Positions 25,828-34,217 of a stretch of 64,000 nt of DNA are shown here, piece after piece (position 1 is the first letter of the stretch; the number at the start of each line of letters is the position of its first letter). Under the pieces are notes generated by a model. That model searched no databases and had not been told where the DNA came from. It saw nothing but the letters and a program-made list of their open reading frames with translations. The position numbers and the translations under genes were made by a program. The stretch comes from Bacteroidales bacterium (lineage in GTDB: Bacteria > Bacteroidota > Bacteroidia > Bacteroidales > UBA932). The stretch spans positions 11,636 through 75,635 of the forward strand of contig SFJA01000002.1 of assembly GCA_004556005.1 (NCBI GenBank), written 5' to 3'.

Positions 25828-27164
25828 TTCCACAAATCCTTGAAGGTAGATTTTTTGCCAAATACGAGTATTCCGACCCTGTATATCTTTGCCGAAATCC
25901 AGGCGCAGAGCACCACCGTGGCAATGAGAAGTACAATGGAAACTATTATCTCCCAGGCAGGTACGCCGAACGGAAGCCTTGCGAGCATCACTATAGGAGA
26001 AGTGAAAGGAATCATAGAGCCCCAAAATACCAGAGGGCTTTCAGGTGCCTTGAAAGCATAGATTGCAATGAAGAATCCTATCAGAATAGGTATGGTTACC
26101 GGTATCTGAAGTTGCTGGGTGTCGCCTTCGTTTTCGACGGCGGAACCTATTGCGGCGAAGAGAGAAGCATACAGCATATATCCAAAGACGAAGAACACAA
26201 GGAAGCATACAAGTATCGTAGCAATAGGCATATTCTTCAGAGTCGTGAGTATTACGCTCATCTCGCCCGGTTCACTCATTGCAGACGCAATTGCCTCAGC
26301 CTGAGCAGCATCCACACCGGCAGACATCTGTACCATAGTGGCAGGGTCGGCATCAGCCAGCAGGGAAGGACCGGCAATCGAGCCGACAATTCCTATGATT
26401 GCCGCAGTCAGAACAACCCAAAGCAGGAACTGCGTAATTGCCACCAGAGCAATACCGATGATTTTACCGAACATAAGTTCAGTTGCCTTGACCGAGCTGA
26501 CAAGCACCTCGACGACACGGCTGCTCTTTTCTTCGATTACGGAAGACATAACCATTCCGCCGAAAATGACTATGAACATATAGATGATCATTCCAAGCAC
26601 CATTGAGACAATCATAAAGACTCCGGACTCGTTGATGGTTTCCTTTCCTTCTTCATCCAGCGTATATGAACGTAGCTTGACATCAGCCTTGACTTCCTCC
26701 ATAATCACTTTGAGGTCCTCGATGTCATAGGTCGAAATCCTATATGCTTCAACTGCATCGTTGATGCGCGAGTTGACAATCTCACCCAATTCTATTCCCA
26801 GCGGTTTGAGTGAGAAAATGTCAGCGGACACGGTACGGGCGACCGTGTCAAGAGGCGAAATGGCAAGTATTGCATCATAGTCACTTTCCCCGAGTTCAGC
26901 CTTGAGTTCTTCAACGGAGCGTCCGGTGCAGTCTTTATAACTGACAAGCTCGCTATCCTGCAGATATGGCATCACTACAGAAGACTCGTCAACGACGGCG
27001 AGTGTCTTTGACTCTTCATTCAAACCATTGATTATCAATGCAGGAAGCATACAAAGAGCCGCAAAGAGAACAGGTACGAGAAAAGTAACGATAAGGAAAC
27101 TCTTCTTTTTTACGCGGTTAAGATATTCGCGGCCTATGATTATGTTTATTCTGTGCAGATTCAT
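25809..27164 (-). CDS. ABC transporter permease, NatB/ABC-2 type
   Basis: 451 residues. An N-terminal membrane segment (about 17-45) is followed by a large extracytoplasmic domain (about 50-180) and then five to six membrane segments. This is the layout of NatB-like and YhaP-like ABC-2 permeases. The ATPase partner is the overlapping gene upstream (stop/start overlap of 4 nt). NatAB in Bacillus exports sodium; the substrate of this copy is unknown. Its 3' end overlaps the start of the nucleotidase lipoprotein by 19 nt, so all are on one transcript. Confidence 0.85.
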   Translation of the reverse strand: MNLHRINIIIGREYLNRVKKKSFLIVTFLVPVLFAALCMLPALIINGLNEESKTLAVVDESSVVMPYLQDSELVSYKDCTGRSVEELKAELGESDYDAILAISPLDTVARTVSADIFSLKPLGIELGEIVNSRINDAVEAYRISTYDIEDLKVIMEEVKADVKLRSYTLDEEGKETINESGVFMIVSMVLGMIIYMFIVIFGGMVMSSVIEEKSSRVVEVLVSSVKATELMFGKIIGIALVAITQFLLWVVLTAAIIGIVGSIAGPSLLADADPATMVQMSAGVDAAQAEAIASAMSEPGEMSVILTTLKNMPIATILVCFLVFFVFGYMLYASLFAAIGSAVENEGDTQQLQIPVTIPILIGFFIAIYAFKAPESPLVFWGSMIPFTSPIVMLARLPFGVPAWEIIVSIVLLIATVVLCAWISAKIYRVGILVFGKKSTFKDLWKWFKQD

Positions 27165-28024
27165 TTCTTTTCCTCCCCTTCAGTTACAAGTTTGATGAAA
27201 ATATCGCTCATTCTCGGCATAAGCTCCCTGTAGGAATTGATCTGAACTCCCTTTTCAAGGAATGCCGCCAGAGTGGAAGTGCCGTCAGTCTCTTGAGGAA
27301 GCACCTCTGTATGACGACCTTCCGCGTCCGTATAAACAAGCTCCACGTTATTGTTGCCATATTCACGGCGTATGTCATCAACCCCGCCGCTAATCACAAG
27401 TTTGCCGTGGTTTACAAGTGCTATTTCGTCACATAGTTCCTCGACGCTGCCCATATCGTGGGTAGAAAGGATGATGGTCGCACCTTCCTCCTTGAGCCTC
27501 AGAATCTCTTTGCGGATAAGGTCGGCATTGACGGGATCGAAGCCCGAGAAAGGCTCGTCAAGAATCATCAGGGAAGGCTTGTGAACCACAGTGGTAATGA
27601 ACTGTATCTTCTGGGCCATACCCTTCGACAGCTCTTCGACCTTTTTGTCCCACCAGCTCTGGATGCCGAAGCGTATGAACCACTCCTTGAGCGAATTCTG
27701 CGCCTCCCTTGCGCTCATACCCTTGAGCTGGGCGAGATACATGGCCTGCTCACCGACCTTCATTTTGCGGTACAGACCGCGTTCCTCAGGCATATAGCCA
27801 ATCTTTTCGACATCCTCCTGAGTGATTGGACGGCCGTTGAAAAGAACGCTTCCTGAATTTGGAATGGTGATGCGGTTGATGATTCTGATCAGTGTGGTCT
27901 TGCCGGCTCCGTTCGGACCGAGCAGACCGAAAATCTTTCCCTCAGGCAGGTCCAGACTCAAATTGTCCAGAGCAACCTTAGGGCCGAAGTTTTTGCATAC
28001 TTGTTTACATTCAATGATTGCCAT
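27161..28024 (-). CDS. ABC transporter ATP-binding protein, NatA-like
   Basis: 287 residues. A single nucleotide-binding domain with Walker A GPNGAGKTT near residue 38-46, signature ELSKGMAQK, Walker B LMILDEPFSG and the H-loop in STHDM. The C-terminal 70 residues form the extra domain found in NatA-like ATPases (DUF4162 region). It works with the permease encoded by the overlapping downstream gene. It begins 13 nt after the holA stop, so the holA promoter may drive the whole run to 24167. Confidence 0.9.
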   Translation of the reverse strand: MAIIECKQVCKNFGPKVALDNLSLDLPEGKIFGLLGPNGAGKTTLIRIINRITIPNSGSVLFNGRPITQEDVEKIGYMPEERGLYRKMKVGEQAMYLAQLKGMSAREAQNSLKEWFIRFGIQSWWDKKVEELSKGMAQKIQFITTVVHKPSLMILDEPFSGFDPVNADLIRKEILRLKEEGATIILSTHDMGSVEELCDEIALVNHGKLVISGGVDDIRREYGNNNVELVYTDAEGRHTEVLPQETDGTSTLAAFLEKGVQINSYRELMPRMSDIFIKLVTEGEEKK

Positions 28025-28037
28025 AATATAGAATTTG

Positions 28038-29081
28038 TCAGATATTCAAAATTTTAGCGACGAGTTCCGTAAGAAGCTCGCCCGGCGTGGCCTGCCCGCC
28101 ATCTCCTCCCTTGCCGAGATAATCATAGTGGCAGAGGAGCGAAATCACGGCTGCGGCCTTTGCAGGAGGGTAGTACCTGAGCGCAGTGTCGTATTCGCGA
28201 TAAAGGAAAGGAGGGACCCCGGCAAGCGCCCGCGCCTTATCCTCTGCGGAAGGTCGCTGGACCGAAGACAGCAGGGCTCCGTATTTGAGGATGCGGTTGA
28301 ACTGCAGGAACAATGCGCTGACCGCCTGAGGCATTGCGAATTTGGCCGAGTCACCCAGATAGGCGGCAATGCGCAGGGCGGACTGTGCATCGTGAAGGGA
28401 AAGAGCCTTGTTGAGTTCAAAGACGCTGAAGCGCTTGGACACCCCGACATTCTTTTCCACGTCGGCGACCGATACAGAGCTGGTGCCCTGAGGCAGGTTG
28501 CGGCAGATTTTGTCCGTCTCGGCCACTATGGTTCCGAGGTCCGTTCCTGTCGATTCTGCCATAAGCGCGGCGGCATTTCCATCGATATTCAGACCCCTCG
28601 ATGCAAAAAAAGAGGAAACCCAGCCGGCCACCTCGTAGTCCCGGAGGCAGGGGCTATCCAGCACTACGGCATTTTTGCTCAAGGTCTTATACAAGGACTT
28701 GCGCCTGTCCAGGCCAGCCTTGCGGAACAACAGCACCAACACGGTGGTATCCAGAGGGTTGGAGCAATACACATCCAGTTTTTCTATCCCCGTCATCAGC
28801 TGGGCATCACGCACCACTATCAAACGGCGGTCGGACATCATTGGAAATTCTCTCGCGGCGGTAATGACCTGTTCGGGGGTAACGTCGAGTCCGTAGCAAA
28901 TCTGCTCGTTAAAGTCCTTGCCAAATTCGTCAACGCAGTTGTCGATGATGGCCTGACACACCAGATCCGGATAATAAGGCTCATCGCCCATCAGCAGATA
29001 CAACGGACTGAAAATGCCTTTTCGGGCATCTTCAATGATTGTTCTGCTCTGTGCTGCGACGTCAGTTCTGGTCTTGGCCAT
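28038..29081 (-). CDS. holA: DNA polymerase III subunit delta
   Basis: 347 residues, normal length. The delta subunit is part of the clamp loader that opens the sliding clamp. The start PLYLLMGDEPYYPD (residues 20-35) is the typical family opening, where the P-loop is degenerate and ATP is not bound. YCSNPLDTTVLVLLF and VFELNKALSLHD are other conserved blocks. It heads a five-gene minus run with an ABC exporter and the split 5'-nucleotidase. A -7 box lies 44 nt upstream. Confidence 0.88.
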   Translation of the reverse strand: MAKTRTDVAAQSRTIIEDARKGIFSPLYLLMGDEPYYPDLVCQAIIDNCVDEFGKDFNEQICYGLDVTPEQVITAAREFPMMSDRRLIVVRDAQLMTGIEKLDVYCSNPLDTTVLVLLFRKAGLDRRKSLYKTLSKNAVVLDSPCLRDYEVAGWVSSFFASRGLNIDGNAAALMAESTGTDLGTIVAETDKICRNLPQGTSSVSVADVEKNVGVSKRFSVFELNKALSLHDAQSALRIAAYLGDSAKFAMPQAVSALFLQFNRILKYGALLSSVQRPSAEDKARALAGVPPFLYREYDTALRYYPPAKAAAVISLLCHYDYLGKGGDGGQATPGELLTELVAKILNI

Positions 29082-29125
29082 AGAAATTTAGGCGCATCGG
29101 TACTTCCGACCTCATACGCATCCTA

Positions 29126-29133
29126 CAAATATA
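29126..29133 (-). promoter_or_regulatory. -7 box TATATTTG for the holA operon
   Basis: Minus-strand exact match, 44 nt before the holA ATG at 29081. Confidence 0.6.
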
Positions 29134-29146
29134 AAAATTATTTGTA

Positions 29147-29620
29147 TCATTTTGAAGCCCGGGAGAGCATTTCTTCATAGCGGGGCAGTTCCGGACAGGA
29201 CTGGAAAGATTCTCCGTTGCGGCAAAAAACCTTGGTGGCAAAGCCGTTGGTCAATATAACGAAGTCTATGTCAAGCACTGCGTTATACCTGAGAGCCTGC
29301 TCCGCAACCCTTGCACTGAGAACGACATCGGGACGTTTGCATTCCACCAGTGCGAGAGGCCTTGCCGACCTGTCATAAACGAGTATGTCAGCACGGTACT
29401 GCTTACCTCCATAGCGGAATCCTACCTCGCTCATCATCAAGTGCATAGGAACGCCGGCCGCTTTAGCAAGCAGTTCGCTGATGCACCACTGGCGCACCTG
29501 TTCCTCAGGAGTAAGGGGAACTTCCTTTTTGCGCAGGGGGTCAAATACTTTCTGCAAGCAAGCACCCGCCTGCTGCGTTCCGGCAGGCTTTTCGAGCGTA
29601 CTGTCAGACAAGTTGTTCAT
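29147..29620 (-). CDS. Small HsdR-N-type nuclease-fold protein
   Basis: 157 residues. The chain matches the stand-alone type I restriction R-protein N-terminal domain: PEEQVRQWCISELL, then a PD-(D/E)xK core read as YRADILVYD followed by LALVECKRP, and a final Y-N-x-x-L. Such single-domain proteins are common in Bacteroidota without any hsdM or hsdS nearby, as here, and their role is unknown. All likely catalytic residues (D, E, K) are present, so nuclease activity is possible. It lies between the hpf terminator and holA. Confidence 0.75.
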   Translation of the reverse strand: MNNLSDSTLEKPAGTQQAGACLQKVFDPLRKKEVPLTPEEQVRQWCISELLAKAAGVPMHLMMSEVGFRYGGKQYRADILVYDRSARPLALVECKRPDVVLSARVAEQALRYNAVLDIDFVILTNGFATKVFCRNGESFQSCPELPRYEEMLSRASK

Positions 29621-29631
29621 TGTCCTGTTGA

Positions 29632-29661
29632 TAAAAAAAAAGGGGCGGCAACTGCCACCCC
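29632..29661 (-). terminator. Intrinsic terminator of the galM-to-hpf operon
   Basis: On the minus strand an eight-pair GC-rich stem (one mismatch) with a 4-nt loop at 29661-29642 is followed directly by nine T residues. It lies 8 nt beyond the hpf stop codon. Confidence 0.85.
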
Positions 29662-29669
29662 AGATAATC

Positions 29670-29960
29670 CTACATATCGTATTTCTTTTCTTTGGATCTG
29701 GTCAGTTTTTCCTTCATCGCATCCACGCATTCGGTGATTGCATTTTCGAATGTGTCTGCAACACGATCGATAATCAATTCTTCTCCAGGCACGTGAATGT
29801 GAATCCTGGCCTTCTTCCCTTCCTTGAGATCCTCAAGCGTGACCTCCGCCTGCTGGGCGACACCATCAAAGAACTTGCCCAGACGAGCAACCTTCTTTTC
29901 CACGAACTGGGTGAGCTTCTCACCCGCCTCGCACTTGAGAGCTTTAATCCTAATCTCCAT
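29670..29960 (-). CDS. hpf: Ribosome hibernation factor HPF/RaiA, short form
   Basis: 96 residues, the short form without the dimerising tail. HPF binds the mRNA/tRNA channel of the 30S subunit and inactivates ribosomes in stationary phase. The pattern M-E-I-R-I-x-x-x-x-x at the start and LIIDRVADTFENAITECVD near the end are typical. Its start overlaps the end of xerC by 11 nt. A strong terminator follows at 29632-29661, marking the end of a long operon beginning at galM. Confidence 0.92.
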   Translation of the reverse strand: MEIRIKALKCEAGEKLTQFVEKKVARLGKFFDGVAQQAEVTLEDLKEGKKARIHIHVPGEELIIDRVADTFENAITECVDAMKEKLTRSKEKKYDM

Positions 29961-30927
29961 TGTTACCTCCGTTTTTAGCCCTTGGGTGGGCGTTGTTATA
30001 AACTTTCTGCAACTTCTCTATCGAGTTGTGCGTATAGACCTGAGTCGCGGAGAGCGAACTGTGACCGAGCAACTCCTTGATAGAGTTGAGATCGGCCCCG
30101 TTGTCAAGCAGTTCCGTTGCCAGAGTGTGCCTCAGGACATGGGGAGAACGCCTGCCGCTTATGCCCCTGACACCTTCAAGTTCGCGCTTCACTGCCCGGT
30201 CAACATAGACCGGATAGAGTCGCGCCCCTTTCAGTGTGCGCAGAAGGGCCTGCTGCGGGTCATATACGTCATCTATCAAAGAGCTTGCTGCATCCAAATA
30301 TAATGAAATTTCTTCACAAAGAGAAGAAAGAACAGGTATTTCACGCATTTTATTTCCTTTTCCGCACACCCTGATTACCTTGCGGGAAAAGTCAACCGAA
30401 GAAACATTCAGCCCTATCAGTTCCGAGCGTCTGAGTCCCGTCTGATACAAAAGACTGATAATCAGGCGTCTTTGTCTGCGGAGGAAGAGCTCGTCAGACA
30501 ATTTGTCATCCTTTCCGACCAACAGTTCCAGGTTTTCCTCCGATGCAGATGCAGAAGTTTCCTCCATATATGACTCCATACTGTCCTCGCGATAAAATAC
30601 CGGCAGACGCTTCTGTTCTTTCGGTCTTGTCACGAGCCGCACCGGATTGCTTTGCAGGATTCCGTTCTTTATCAGATACCTGCAAAAGCCGCTGAGTACG
30701 CTAAGATGCAGATTGACGGTACGCGCCTGCAGCCTACGCTCGTCCATCAGATGAACTTCATAACTCCTTACCATCTGAACGTCAAGGCATTCCGTCTCGG
30801 AAGCATCGGGACAGGATTGTTTCATATAGGCATAAAAGCCATCCAGGCAGTCCTGATATATGGCACAGGTGCGCTGCGAGTAGCGTTTGACTTTGGAAAT
30901 ATGCTCGATATACTGCTGAACCAGCAT
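29950..30927 (-). CDS. Tyrosine recombinase, XerC-like
   Basis: 325 residues. The SAM-like N-terminal domain (about 1-95) is followed by the catalytic domain. Its R-K-H-R-H-Y set can be traced: R in TGLRRSEL, H-x-x-R in HVLRHTLA, H in LGHSSL and the nucleophile Y in TQVYTHNS. XerC and XerD resolve chromosome dimers at dif. In Bacteroidota a xerC-type gene next to hpf is a usual chromosomal arrangement, so I do not read it as a mobile-element integrase. A stretch near residue 115-160 is longer than in enteric XerC. It starts 3 nt after cca and overlaps hpf. Confidence 0.85.
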   Translation of the reverse strand: MLVQQYIEHISKVKRYSQRTCAIYQDCLDGFYAYMKQSCPDASETECLDVQMVRSYEVHLMDERRLQARTVNLHLSVLSGFCRYLIKNGILQSNPVRLVTRPKEQKRLPVFYREDSMESYMEETSASASEENLELLVGKDDKLSDELFLRRQRRLIISLLYQTGLRRSELIGLNVSSVDFSRKVIRVCGKGNKMREIPVLSSLCEEISLYLDAASSLIDDVYDPQQALLRTLKGARLYPVYVDRAVKRELEGVRGISGRRSPHVLRHTLATELLDNGADLNSIKELLGHSSLSATQVYTHNSIEKLQKVYNNAHPRAKNGGNNGD

Positions 30928-30930
30928 AAC

Positions 30931-32385
30931 TTATTGCTCCTTAAGCCCCAGTTGCGGAGCAAGTTCTCGCATAAGGGCGTCGGCCTCCTCGAAATTGTTA
31001 CCTATTCGGCCGTCAAGTATGGCCTCCTTGACCATATCCTTGAGCCGACCTATCTCGGAACACGGAGGTATGCCGTAAACCTGCATTACGTAATCTCCGG
31101 AAATAGGATTCTTGAAATTCCTCAACGCGTCCTTTTCCTCCACTTCGACCAGCTTGCGCTTAACCAGTTCGAAATTGGACCTCAGGCGCGCAACCTTCGA
31201 CTCGTTCTTGGACGTGATATCCGCATTGCACAGAATCATAAGGTCATCGATGTCGCTTCCAGCGTCAAAAAGCAGCCTGCGCACAGCCGAGTCCGTAACT
31301 ATCTCATCCACAAGCGCTATCGGCCGCAGATGCAGCCACACAAGCTTGCGCACGTATTTCATTTCATCTATCGGAAGTTTCAGCCGTGAAAAGACAGCAG
31401 GCACCATCTTGCTACCAAGAACCTCGTGCCCGTGGAAACTCCATCCGGAGCCGGAATCAAAGCGTTTGGTCCCCGGTTTGCCGATGTCGTGAAGAAGCGC
31501 AGCCCAGCGCAACCAGAGGGCATCGTGCCGGGGTTCTCCCTCTTTCGCCTCGGGCCTCGGGGCGGAAGCGACATTGTCCAGCACCTCCAGAGTATGTTCA
31601 AAATTATCCTTATGTCCCTTGCCATCAACAGTTTCCACTCCCTTGAGCGCTGACAGTTCAGGCAGGATGTGAGAGAGCAGGCCGCAGCTGTCCAGAAGTC
31701 TGAAAGCCATAGAAGGTCGGTCGCAACGAAGCATTTTGTTCAATTCTTCAGCGATTCTCTCCGCCGACAGTATGTTCAGCCTGTCAGCCATTCGCCGCAT
31801 CGATGACACAGACTCGGGGACTATGCTGAACTTGAGTTCGGGCGTTGAAAGCTTGGTCGCAAAACGGACGGCCCTGAGCATGCGCAGCGGGTCGTCGGAA
31901 TAGGTCGTGTCCGGATCGAGAGGCGTACGTATTATGCCCGCCGCAAGGTCCCTGATGCCCCCGAAAGGATCCACCAGTTCCCCGAAACTGTCCTTCTGCA
32001 ACGAGAAAGCCATCGCATTGATAGTGAAGTCCCTGCGCAGCTGGTCATCCCTGAGTGTGCCGTTTTCCACTATAGGCTTGCGCGACTCGCGGCGGTAGGA
32101 CTCCTTGCGTGCGCCGACAAATTCTATTTCGCAGCCGCCGTAATGCAGCATTGCAGTACCGAAATTCTTGAAATAAGACACGGTCTTGCCCGTCCTCTCC
32201 CCCACTGCGCGGGCAAATTCCAGTCCGCTGCCTTCGACTACGATATCTATGTCATCACAGTGTCTGCCAAGGAAACAATCCCTAACGTAACCTCCTATGA
32301 CAAAAGCTCTTACTGACTTTTCAGCAGCAACATCACTGACAATGCGGAATATCTCCCTGTCCAAAAACTGTGTAACACACGTCAT
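30931..32385 (-). CDS. CCA-adding tRNA nucleotidyltransferase with HD domain
   Basis: 484 residues from ATG 32385. The choice is supported by a textbook Shine-Dalgarno sequence just upstream; an earlier ATG at 32436 overlaps the ABC-F gene. The class II polymerase-beta fold shows as VIGGYVRDCFLGR followed by the catalytic D-x-D in DDIDIVV, then R-R-D-F-T-I-N-A-M. An HD phosphohydrolase domain follows (LLHDIGKPGTKR near residue 280). The enzyme adds or repairs the 3' CCA end of tRNAs. It sits between an ABC-F gene and xerC. Confidence 0.92.
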   Translation of the reverse strand: MTCVTQFLDREIFRIVSDVAAEKSVRAFVIGGYVRDCFLGRHCDDIDIVVEGSGLEFARAVGERTGKTVSYFKNFGTAMLHYGGCEIEFVGARKESYRRESRKPIVENGTLRDDQLRRDFTINAMAFSLQKDSFGELVDPFGGIRDLAAGIIRTPLDPDTTYSDDPLRMLRAVRFATKLSTPELKFSIVPESVSSMRRMADRLNILSAERIAEELNKMLRCDRPSMAFRLLDSCGLLSHILPELSALKGVETVDGKGHKDNFEHTLEVLDNVASAPRPEAKEGEPRHDALWLRWAALLHDIGKPGTKRFDSGSGWSFHGHEVLGSKMVPAVFSRLKLPIDEMKYVRKLVWLHLRPIALVDEIVTDSAVRRLLFDAGSDIDDLMILCNADITSKNESKVARLRSNFELVKRKLVEVEEKDALRNFKNPISGDYVMQVYGIPPCSEIGRLKDMVKEAILDGRIGNNFEEADALMRELAPQLGLKEQ

Positions 32386-32390
32386 ATTAA

Positions 32391-32400
32391 TCACCTCCTT
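32391..32400 (-). promoter_or_regulatory. Strong Shine-Dalgarno site of the CCA-transferase gene
   Basis: The minus strand reads AAGGAGGTGA, ending 5 nt before ATG 32385. It is a near-perfect complement of the 16S rRNA tail. Bacteroidota rarely use such sites, so this one is unusual, and it decides the start. Confidence 0.8.
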
Positions 32401-32408
32401 GCGCAACT

Positions 32409-34211
32409 CTACAACTTCTCCTGAAGTTCCATCCATCGCATTTCCAACTCGTTAATCTCATCCATAACTGCCTGAATCCGAGAGGAACACTCCTGCAGCT
32501 TGTCGTAAGCAAGCAGTCCTGAACTCATAGTCTTTTCCAGTTCAGCCTTGCTTTCCTCCAACTGCGGCAACCGGGCCTCTATCGCCTCGAGTTCCCGCGA
32601 CTCCTTCCAGCTCAGCTTGCGCTCCTTACGGTCAGGTTCCCGGGACTGGTTCCGGGAAGAGGAATCCTGAGCCCCGGACTTCTGTGCCGCGCTCTGTGCC
32701 ACAGCCTTTGCCGCGGCTTTCTGCGAAGCCTCGTAATCCTTTATATATGAGCGGTATTCACTGAATTTACCCACAAAATCCTTGACCTTTCCCTCTCCGC
32801 AGAACACCAGCAGGTGATCCACCACCCTGTCGAGGAAATGGCGGTCGTGGCTGACGACGATAAGGGAACCCTTGTAGTCATTGAGGAATTCTTCCAAGAT
32901 GTTGAGGGTTACGATATCGAGGTCATTGGTGGGCTCGTCAAGTATGAGCAGATTGGGTTCCTTCATCAGGATGGTCAGCAGGTAGAGCCGCCGCTTTTCG
33001 CCGCCGGAGAGCTTGTCGATGCGGGTCGAGAGCATATCGTGAGGGAAGAGGAAGCGGCCGAGCAGGCGCGTGTCCGGACAGATGTCGAGCACCGTGTCGC
33101 CCGGGTCGAAGCTGATTCCTTCCTGATGGTAGTAGCCGATGCGAAGGGACTCTCCCCTGTCAATGATGCCCGACTGAGGCTCCAGGGCCCCGGTGAGAAG
33201 GTCCAGGAAAGTGCTCTTGCCGACCCCGTTGCGGCCTACGATACCAATCTTGTCGCAGCGCTGGAAGTTGTATGTAAACGAGTCCAGCATACACTGCCCC
33301 TCCCAGTAGTAAGAAACTGATTTGCAGTTGATTATCTTATTTCCCAGACGGGAGGCGCTTCCCACTCCATCGAGGCTTATCTGCTTGGTGACATAGGCCT
33401 GGGACGCCCTCTCGGAAAGCTCGTGGAATGCATTGATTCTGTACTTCGCCTTGCCAGTCCTGGCGCAGGGGGTCGCGTGAATCCACTCGAGTTCACGGCG
33501 GAGCAGGTTGCGGACCTTGTCGGTCTCGGCGTTGTAGTTGGCTATGCGCTCCGAGCGTTTTTCGAGATAATTCTGATAGTTACCCCTATACAAATATACG
33601 CTGCCGCGGTCCAGCTCCATCACCGTATTGCACACTCTGTCAAGGAAATACCTATCGTGGGTCACCATCAGCAGGGTGCAGCGGCTGCGACCCAGGATCT
33701 GCTCCAGAGCCTCGATCGCCTCGATGTCCAGGTGATTGGTCGGCTCGTCCATAATGAAGAATTCGGCTTCGAGGGCGAGCATCTCGCAGAGGGCGACCCG
33801 CTTGACCTCGCCGCCGGAGAGAGAGTCCATCCTGCGCGAGAGGCTGCCGAGTCTGAAGGTTCCGGACAATTCTGCCAGCTTGACTTCGAAGCGGGCGAGA
33901 CGGTCTTCGTGCATCTTCTGCAGATGCGGAGCGGCGTGGGCGTGAATCTGTTCGCTGATGCTGAGCGTCGGGTCGTAGGAGTAGTCCTGCTCGAGAAAGG
34001 CTATGCTGATGTCCTTGAGGAAGATTATCCTGCCTCCGGAGTCGGACTTGTCCTCCCCGGCAAGTATCCTCAGCAGAGAAGTCTTGCCCGTGCCGTTAGG
34101 TGCAATCAAGGCAATCTTGTCGCCTTCGTTTATATTGAAGGCGATATTCTCAAAAAGAACTTTCGGGCCGTATGATTTGCTTATGTTCTCTATCTGAAGA
34201 TATGACGGCAT
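32409..34211 (-). CDS. ABC-F family ATPase (Uup-like)
   Basis: 600 residues without membrane segments. Two nucleotide-binding domains: Walker A APNGTGKTS near 40 and GRNGVGKST near 345, signatures LSGGEVKR and LSGGEKRR, Walker B FFIMDEPTNHLD and LLILDEPTNDLD. A linker of about 80 residues separates them, and the last 110 residues form a charged coiled coil as in Uup. ABC-F proteins act on ribosomes or DNA, not as transporters. The coiled-coil tail argues for a Uup-type rather than an antibiotic-resistance type. It follows galM by 6 nt. Confidence 0.9.
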   Translation of the reverse strand: MPSYLQIENISKSYGPKVLFENIAFNINEGDKIALIAPNGTGKTSLLRILAGEDKSDSGGRIIFLKDISIAFLEQDYSYDPTLSISEQIHAHAAPHLQKMHEDRLARFEVKLAELSGTFRLGSLSRRMDSLSGGEVKRVALCEMLALEAEFFIMDEPTNHLDIEAIEALEQILGRSRCTLLMVTHDRYFLDRVCNTVMELDRGSVYLYRGNYQNYLEKRSERIANYNAETDKVRNLLRRELEWIHATPCARTGKAKYRINAFHELSERASQAYVTKQISLDGVGSASRLGNKIINCKSVSYYWEGQCMLDSFTYNFQRCDKIGIVGRNGVGKSTFLDLLTGALEPQSGIIDRGESLRIGYYHQEGISFDPGDTVLDICPDTRLLGRFLFPHDMLSTRIDKLSGGEKRRLYLLTILMKEPNLLILDEPTNDLDIVTLNILEEFLNDYKGSLIVVSHDRHFLDRVVDHLLVFCGEGKVKDFVGKFSEYRSYIKDYEASQKAAAKAVAQSAAQKSGAQDSSSRNQSREPDRKERKLSWKESRELEAIEARLPQLEESKAELEKTMSSGLLAYDKLQECSSRIQAVMDEINELEMRWMELQEKL

Positions 34212-34217
34212 AGGACG

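Noticed and set aside
28035..29180. 381-codon plus-strand frame opposite holA
   Set aside because: Antisense shadow; holA on the minus strand has family motifs and a promoter.
29950..30927. Tyrosine recombinase as the integrase of a mobile island
   Set aside because: It sits in a housekeeping operon between cca and hpf, with no att repeats or cargo; a XerC-type role fits better.
32409..34211. ABC-F gene as an antibiotic-resistance ribosome protection factor
   Set aside because: The C-terminal coiled coil and housekeeping context match Uup-type proteins.
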